A stretch of DNA of 64,000 bases from Owenia fusiformis (taxonomy: Eukaryota > Annelida > Polychaeta > Sabellida > Oweniidae). Under the pieces are notes generated by a model, which was not told where the DNA came from, did not search any database, and was given only the letters and a program-made list of their open reading frames with translations. The translations under genes and the position numbers were made by a program. The stretch's first letter is position 1, and every line of letters begins with the position of its first letter. The stretch covers positions 9,571,555 to 9,635,554 of the forward strand of contig CAIIXF020000002.1 in assembly GCA_903813345.2 (NCBI GenBank), given 5' to 3'. Positions 55,936 to 64,000 of this stretch are shown here, piece after piece.

Positions 55936-58189
55936 TCTTAAATCTGGAGTCTTAAATTGAACTTGTTCAATTTACATGTCTAGTTATTATTATTCTTTCA
56001 GAATCTTCCTCCTTCCCAGATTTCTCACCAACTAAAAGAATTTACTTTAAGCTGCTTACATGATCAACTAGGGGCAGTTCCTGGGATGATGGGAAATTAG
56101 GTCAAATTTTTATCTAGGTCAAGGGTCAAGAACTAGGTCAAATCAAGGTCAAACCAACATTCTGTCAATTATCTTCGTTGTTGTTTGTCGTAACTACTTC
56201 ATCTTAGTTTCTACATGTAGCTTAGAAAAAAACAAATCGAGAGTGTGCCATCCGTTTTTTGATTACTTTTCGCGATTTTGAGATATGGCGTCCTGAAAGT
56301 AGGTCAAAACCAAAAAGTTCTCCAAATTTAACATATGAGCTATGAAATAAGGGTAGAATTTTCTCAGGAATCCGAATCTGCAAACCAAATTTTGATCCGA
56401 CTTCCCGTTCGGAAGTTATGGCGTTTTGAAAGCTCAAAAATCGCTAAATTTGGTGCCCATGTTAAGTCAATGAGAAAAAAGATTTTTTTGAAGTGAAAAA
56501 TACGAAATATAGACTGAGTTCAGCTAAATATAATGAAAGCTTTTAAAAGAAGGGGACCTCATAAGCCATCTAGCTTCAAAATTTGGACACCAAAATGCCT
56601 AGGTCAAAATCTAGGTCAAATTCAAAGTTTTTCCTTATTTTTGCGATTCTGACACAACAGATTAATTATATTCTTCGAAATTTTGTATACATGTAGCTAA
56701 GAGTCTGCTAATAGTGTTAGCCTTTTGCCGTCAGAAAGTATTTTGCCCCATTTTTGAGATATGGTGTCCGAAAAGTAGGTCAAAATAAAAAATTCTCAAA
56801 ATTTGACGTTTGAGTTATGAATTAAATATAGAATTTTCTCAGGAATCCGAATTTGCAAACCAAATTTCGATCCGACTTCCGGTTTGGAAGTTATGGCGTG
56901 TCCAAAAAGTAGGTCAAAATAAAAAAATTCCAAATTTAACGTATGAGCTATGAATTAAGGATAGAATTTTCTCAGGAATCCGAATCTGCAAACCAAATTT
57001 CGATCCGACTTCCGGTTCGGAAGTTATGGCGTTTTGAAAGCTCAAAAATCGCTAAATTTGGTGCCCCATGTTATGTCAATGGGAAAAAATATTTTTTTGA
57101 AGTGTAAAATACGAGATATAGACTAAGTACAGCTAAACATAATGGAAGCCCATAAAAGAAGGGGACCTCAAAACCTTCTAATCTTGAAAATTTGGACAAC
57201 AAAATGCCTAGGTCAAAATCTAGGTCAAATTCGAAGCTTTTCCTTATTTTTGCGATTCTGACACTACACTTAAATTATATTCTTCGAAATTGTGTATACA
57301 TGTAGCCAAGAGTGTGCTAATAGTGTTAGCCTTTTGCCGTCAAAAAGTATTTTGACCCACTTTTGAGATATGGTGTCCGAAATATAGGTCAAAATAAAAA
57401 GTTCTCCAAATTTAATGTTTGAGTTATGAATTAAGAGTAGAATTTTCCGAAAAATCCGAATCTGCAAACCAAATTTCGATCCAACTTCCGGTTCCGAAGT
57501 TATGGCGTGTCCAAAAAGTAGGTCAAAATAAAAATTCGCCAAATTTAACGTATGAGTTATGAATTAGGGGTAGAATTTTGTCAGGAATCCGAATCTGCAA
57601 ACCAAATTTCGATCCGACTTCCCGTTTGAAAGTTATGGCGTTTTGAAATTTCGAGAAAAATCGATCTGATGTTATCCTGATTGAAAGTCAAGGAAAAAAG
57701 ATTTTTTTGAAGTGTAAAATACGAGATATAGATTGAGTACAGCTTAAGATAATGAATTCCTATAAAAGAAGGGGACCTCAAAAGCTACCTAGTTTCAATA
57801 TATGGACACCAAAATGCCTAGGTCAAAATCTAGGTCAAATTCATAGTTTTTCCTTATTTCTGCGATTCTGGCACTACACTTTTAGGATTTGCTTCAAAAT
57901 TTTGTATACAGGTAGCAAAGAGTGTGCTAATAGTGTTAGCCTTTTGCCGTCAGAGAGTATTTTGATCCACTTTTGAGATATGGTGTCCGAAATGTAGGTC
58001 AAAATAAAAAGTTCTCCAAATTTAACGTATGAGTTATGAATTGGGGGTAGAATTTCCTCAGGAATCCGGATCTGAAATTAAAATTGCAATCCGATCCCCG
58101 GTTAAGATTCTACGCCATTTTGAAGTTTGAAATTCGCACTTGCCAGTATTCACGATGCTGATTGATCAAATATACTTTCAAAAATTCCT

Positions 58190-58440
58190 GCATACCCTAC
58201 TTTACCTCCCTACCTACTCAGCTACTTATTTGCCTACTTACTCAATTACTTAATTAGTTATTACTTACTTAGCAACTTACTCAGCTACTAACTCAGGTAC
58301 TTACTCAGCTACTTACTCAGCTACCTACTCAGCTTTTTACTCAGTTACTTACTCAGCTACTTACTCAACTACTACTAAGGTACTTACTCAGCTAATTACT
58401 CAGTTACTTACTCAGCTCTTTACTGATCTATCTAGGTCAA
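58190..58440 (+). repeat. ACTCAGCTACTT simple array 1
   Basis: Degenerate 12-bp TACTTACTCAGC units, placed just before a super-module border, at the same relative place as 60440-60660. Confidence 0.88.
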
Positions 58441-60439
58441 ATAAATCTGGAGTCTTAAATTGAACTTGTTCAATTTCACAAATCTAGTTATTATTATTCT
58501 TTCTCTCTTGTCACGTTTTCTCGGTAACTAGAAGGACTTACTTAAATCTGCTAACACAGTCAACTAGGTAATGAGGCCTAGTTTCTGGGAAATTAGGTCA
58601 ACTTTTTATCTAGGTCAAAGGTCAAGAACTAGGTCAAATCGTGGTTTTTCACTATTTTACAAGTTTTCTCAGTCGTCCTTCGGTATTTTCACTCCTGGTT
58701 TTTTTCATCATGTTCCTTAGAAAAAGCTTATTACGAATGGTAAACCGTTTTTTGATTACTCTTACCGATTTTGAGATATGGTGTCCGAAAAGTAGGTCAG
58801 AACATAAAAAGTTCTCCAAATTCAACGTGTGAATTATGAAATAAGTGTAAAATTATCTCAGGAATCCGAATCTGAAAACAAAATTTCGATCCGACTTCCG
58901 GTTTGGAAGTTATGGTGTTTTGAAATCTCAAAATTCGCTAAATTTGGTGCCCATGTTAAGTCAATGGGAAAAAAGGCTTTTTCGAAGTGTAAAATACAAG
59001 ATATAGACTGAGTTCAGCTTAACATATTGAATGCCTATAAAGGAAGGGGACCTCAAAAGCTACATAGCTTCGAAATTTGGACACCAAAATGCCTAGGTCA
59101 AAATCTAGGTCAAATTCATAGTTTTTCCTTATTTTTGCGATTCTGGCACTACACTTTTAGGATTTGCTTCAAAATTTTGTATACAGGTAGCAAAGAGTGT
59201 GCTAATAGTGAGAGCCTTTTGCCGTCAGAAAGTATTTTGACCCACTTTTGAGATATGGTGTCCGTAAAGTAGGTCAAAATAAAAATTTCTCATAATTTAA
59301 CTTATGAGTTATGAATTAAGGGTAGAATTTTCTCAGGAATCCGAATCTGCAAATTTCGATCCGACTTTTCGTTGGGAAGTTATGTTGTTTTGAAAGCTCA
59401 AAAATCGCTAATTTTGGTGCCCCATGTTATGTCAACGAGAAAAAAGATTTTTTTGAAGTGCAAAATACCAGATAAAGACTGAGTACAGCTTAAGATTCTG
59501 AAAGTCTTTAAAAGAAGGGGACCTCGAAGGCTATCTAGCTTTAAAATTTGGACACCAAAATCCCTAGGTCAAAATCTAGGTCAAATATATAGTTTTTCCT
59601 TATTTTTGCGATTCTGGCACTACACTTTTAGGATTTGCTTCAAAATTTTGTATACAGATAGCAAAGAGTGGGCTAATAGTGTAAGCCTTTTGCCGTCAGA
59701 GAGTATTTTGACCCACTTTTGAGATATGGTGTCCGAAAAGTAGGTCAAAATAAAAAATTCTCCAAATTTTACATATGAGTTATGAATTAAGAGTAGAATT
59801 TTCTCAGGAATCCGAATCTGCAAACCAAATTTTGTTCCGACTTCCATTTCCAAAGTTATGGCGTGTCCGAAAAGTAGGTCAAAATAAAAATTCGCCAAAT
59901 TTAACGTATGAGTTATGAATAAGGGGTAGAATTTTGTCAGGAATCCGAATCTTTAAATCAAATTTCGATCCGACTTCCGGTTTGAAAGTTATGGCGTTTT
60001 GAAATTTCGAGAAAAATCGATCTGATGTTATCCTGATAGAAAGTCAAGGAAAAAAGATTTTTTTGAAGTGTAAAATACGAGATATAGATTGAGTACAGTT
60101 TAAGATAATGAATTCCTATAAAAGAAGGGGACCTCAAAAGCTACCTAGTTTTAATATTTGGACACCAAAATGCCTAGGTCAAAATCTAGGTCAAATTCAT
60201 AGTTTTTCCTTATTTTTGCGATTCTGGCACTACACTTTTAGGATTTGCTTCAAAATTTTGTATACAGGTAGCAAAGAGTGTGCTAATAGTGTTAGTTTTT
60301 TGCCGTCAGAGAGTATTTTGACCCACTTTTGAGATATGGTGTCCGTAAAGTAGGTCAAAATAAAATGAGTTATGAATTAAGGGTAGAATTTTCTGAGGAA
60401 TCCAAATCTGCAAACCAAATTTCAATCCGACTTCCGGTC

Positions 60440-60660
60440 AAAAATTCCTACTTACCTACCTACTTACCTACTCGGCTACCTACTTAGCTACCTACTCAGC
60501 TACCTACTCAGCTACTTACTCAGCTACCTACTCAGCTACTTACTCAGCTACCTGCTCAGCTGCTTACTCAGCTACCTACTCAGCTACGTACTCAATTACC
60601 TTATCATCTACTTACTCAGCTTCCTACTCAGTTACTTAGTCAGCTCTTTACTCAAGTAAA
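60440..60660 (+). repeat. ACTCAGCTACCT simple array 2
   Basis: Degenerate 12-bp CTACCTACTCAG units, more regular than array 1, again just before the AAATTGAACTTTGTTCAATTT hairpin and CTAG border. Confidence 0.88.
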
Positions 60661-63600
60661 TCAATCTGGAGTCTTAAATTGAACTTTGTTCAATTTACAA
60701 GTCTAGTTATTATTATTCTTTCTCTCTTGTCACGTTTTCTCGGTAACTAGAAGGACTTACTTTAATCTGCTAACACAGTCAACTAGGTAATGAGGCTTAG
60801 TTTCTGGGAAATTAGGTCAATTTTTTATCTAGGTCAAAGGTCAAGAACTAGGTCAAATCGTGGTATTTCACTATTTTACATGTTTTCTCAGTCGTCCTTT
60901 GGTATTTTCACTCCAAGTTTTTTTCATCATGTTCCTTAGAAAAAGCTTATTACAAGTGGTAAACCGTTTTTTGGTTACTTCTACCGATTTTGAGATATGG
61001 TGTCCGAAAAGTAGGTCAGAACATAAAAAGTTCTCCAAATTCAACGTGTGAATCATCAATTAAGTGTAGAATTATCTCAGGAATCCAAATCTGCAAACCA
61101 AATTTCGATCCGACTTCCGGTTCGGAAGTTATGGCGTTTTGAAATCTCAAAAATCGCTAAATTTGGTGCCCATGTTAAGCCAATGGGAAAAAAAACTTTT
61201 TCGAAGTGTAAAATACAAGATATAGACTGAGTACAGCTTAACATAATGAATGCCTATACAAGAATGGGACCTCAAAAGCTACATAGCTTCAAAATTTGGA
61301 CACCAAAATGCTTAGGTAAAAATCTAGGTCAAATTCATAGTTTTTCCTTATTTTTATGATTCTGACACTACACTTTAATAATTTGCTTCAAAATTTTGTA
61401 AACAGGTAGCAAAGAGTGTGCTTATAGTGTTAGCCTTTTGCCGTCAGAAAGTATTTTGACCCACTTTTGAGATATGGTGTCCGAAATGTAGGTCAAAATG
61501 AAAAAATCTCCAAATTTAACATATGAGCTATGAAATAAGGGTAGCATTTTCTGAGGAATCTGAATCTGCAAACCAAATTTCGATCCGACTGCCGGTTCGG
61601 AAGTTATGGCATTTTGAAATCTCGAAAATCGCTAAATTTGGTGCCCCATGTTAAGTCAATGGGAAAAAAGACTTTTTCGAAGTGTAAAGTACAAGATATA
61701 GACTGGGTACAGCTCAACATAATGAACTTTTGTAAAAGAAGGGGACCTCAAAAGCTACATAGCTTCAAAATTTGGACACAAAAATGCCTAGGTCAAAATC
61801 TAGGTCAAATTCATAGTTTTTCCTTATTTTTATGATTCTGACACTACACTTTAATAATTTTCTTCAAAATTTTATATACAGGTAGCAAAGAGTGTGCTAA
61901 TAGTGTTAGCCTTTTGCCGTCAAAGAGTATTTTGACCCACTTTTGAGATATGGTGTCCGAAAAGTAGGTCAAAATAAAAAGTTCTCCAAATTTAACATAT
62001 GAGTTATGAATTAAGGGTAGAATTTTCTCAGGAATCCGAATCTGCAAACCAAATTTCGATCCAACTTCCGATTCTAAAGTTATGGCGTGTCCGAAAAGTA
62101 GGTCAAAATAAAAATTCGCCAAATTTAACGTATGAGTTATGAATTAAGGGTAGAATTTTCTCAGGAATCCGAATCTGCAAACCAAATTTCAATCCGACTA
62201 TCGGTTCCAAAGTAATGGCTCGAAAATCGCTAAATTTGGTGCCCCATGTTATGTCAATGAGAAAAAAGATTTTTTTGAAGTGTAAAATACAAGATATAGA
62301 CTGAATACAGCTTTACATTCTGAAAGCCTATGAAAGAAGGGGACCCCGAAGCCTATCTAGCTTTAAAATTTGGACACCAAAATGCCAAGGTCAAAATCTA
62401 GGTCAAATTCATAGTTTTTCCTTATTTTTGCGATTCTGACATTACACTTTAATGATTTACTTCGAAATTTTGTATACAGGTAGCAAAGAGTGTGCTAATA
62501 GTGTTAGCCTTTTGCCGTCACAAAGTATTTTGACCCACTTTTGAGATATGGTGTCCTAAAAATAGGTCAAAATAAAAAATTCTCAAAATGTCCCTTATGA
62601 GTTATGAATTAAAGGTAAAATTTTCCCAGGAATCCGAATCTGCAAACCAAATTTAGTTATTATTCTTTCTCTCTTGTCACGTTTTCTCAGCAACTAGAAG
62701 GACTTACTTAAATCTGCTAACATAGTCAACTAGGTAATGAGACCTAGTTTCTGGGAAATTAGGTCAAATGTTTATCTAGGTCAAAGGTCAAGAACTAGGT
62801 CAAATCGTGGGTTTTCACTATTTTACACGTTTTCTCAGTCATCCTTTGGTATTTTTGCTCCGGTTTTTTTTCATCATGTTCCTTAGAAAAAAAGCTAATT
62901 CCGTAAGGCAAATCGTTTTTTGATTACTCTTACCGATTTTGAGAAATGACGTCTGAAAAGTAGGTCAGAACATAAAAAGTTCTCCAAATTTAACGTGTGA
63001 ATTATCAAATAAGTGTAGAATTATCTCAGGAATCCACATCTGCAAACAAAATTTCGATCCGACTTCCGGTTCGGGAGTTATAGCGCTTTGAAATCTCAAA
63101 AATCGCTAAATTTGGTGCCCCATGTTAAGTCAATGGGAAAGAAGACTTTTCGAAGTGTAAAATACAAGACATAGACTGGGCACAGCTTAACATAATGAAT
63201 GTTTATAAAAGAACGGGACCTCAAAAGCTAGATAGCTTCAAAATTTGGACACCAAAATGCCTAGGTCAAAATCTAGGTCAAATTCATAGTTTTTCCTTAT
63301 TTTTACGATTCTGACACTACACTTTAATAATTTGCTTCAAAATTTGGTATACAGGTAGCAAAGAGTGTGCTATTAGTGTTAGCCTTTTGCCGTCAGAAAG
63401 TATTTTGACCCACTTTTGAGATATGATGTCCCAAATGTAGGTCAAAATAAAAAGTTCTCCAAATTTATCGTACGAGTTATGAATTAAGGGTAGAATTTTC
63501 TCAGGAATCCGAATCTGCAAACCAAATTTCAATCCGACTTTTCGTTGGGAAGTTATGGCGTTTTGAAAGCTCAAAAATCGCTAATTTTGGTGCCCCATGT

Positions 63601-64000
63601 TATGTCAATGAGAAAAAAGATTTTTTTGAAGTGTAAAATACCAGATAAAGACTGAGTACAGCTTAAGATTCTGAAAGTCTATAAAAGAAGGGGACCTCGA
63701 AGGCTATCTAGCTTTAAAATTTGGACACCAAAATCCCTAGGTCAAAATCTAGGTCAAATACATAGTTTTTCCTTATTTTTTTGGATTCTGGCACTACACT
63801 TTTTGGATTTGCTTCAAAATTTTGTATACAGGTAGCAGAGAGTGTGCTAATAGTGTTAGCCTTTTGCCGTCAGAGAGTATTTTGATCCACTTTTGAGATA
63901 TGGTGTCCGAAAAGTAGGTCAAAATAAAAAATTCTCCAAATTTTACATATGAGTTATGAATTAAGAGTAGAATTTTCTCAGGAATCCGATTCTGCAAACC

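Larger units (their letters stand above)
54724..64000. repeat. Nested tandem array, modules of about 475 and 610 bp
   Basis: A landmark (TCTG[A/G]CACTACACTTT) occurs at about 54912, 55522, 56651, 57260, 57870, 59145, 59616, 60226, 61364, 61840, 62438, 63313 and 63790. Many intervals are 609-610 or 471-477; the difference of about 135 bp is one extra sub-block (GTAGGTCAAAATAAAA..GAATCCGAATCTGC..GACTTCCGGTT..GTTATGGC). Super-modules begin with CTAGTTATTATTATTCTTTC at about 55980, 58484 and 60703, and a variant at 62654. Recurring small frames on both strands (about 74 aa plus, about 92 aa minus) come from the repeat. The array runs off the window. Confidence 0.92.

Overview
This is a window of animal nuclear DNA. 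It is AT-rich, has little coding sequence, and carries genes with GT-AG introns, many small inverted-repeat transposons and several tandem arrays. An SLC26/SulP anion transporter and two Shisa-like membrane proteins point to Metazoa. The style suggests a marine invertebrate, perhaps a non-chordate deuterostome, but nothing here fixes the species.

Layout. 1-3483: 2.6 copies of a 1338-bp satellite whose copies look identical. 3484-5983: non-coding, with one small transposon that keeps its target duplication. 5984-13748 (+): gene A, five exons, 288 aa: signal peptide, two cysteine-rich modules, one membrane span and a proline-rich tail with PY motifs. 18934-15249 (-): gene B, five exons, 407 aa, same plan with one cysteine module, convergent with gene A. 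Every exon junction of both models was checked by hand for splice dinucleotides and reading phase. Between the two genes lies a degenerate tRNA-Gly(TCC)-like sequence. 21844-24027 (+): a complete 727-aa SLC26-type transporter in a single uninterrupted frame. 24028-54500: almost no genes. It holds many fold-back and TIR elements, large palindromes, a decayed SANT/Myb-like transposon gene (44455-43377, -) inside a TIR-bounded element, and a few orphan exon-like segments. 54521-64000: a 9.5-kb nested tandem array that runs off the end of the window.

The most striking pattern is in genes A and B. Short tandem duplications sit exactly on exon-intron borders: the acceptor plus the first part of exon 2 of gene A is present eight times (131/135-bp period), the exon 2 donor of gene B is embedded in about thirteen 35-bp repeats, and its exon 3 donor in about five further 35-bp repeats of unrelated sequence. 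A fourth duplication (174 bp) covers the stop codon of gene B. The first introns of both genes also hold related hairpin elements. The functional link between the two genes is family membership only; PY motifs imply binding to WW-domain proteins such as NEDD4-type ubiquitin ligases, by family knowledge. Nothing connects the SLC26 gene to them beyond proximity.
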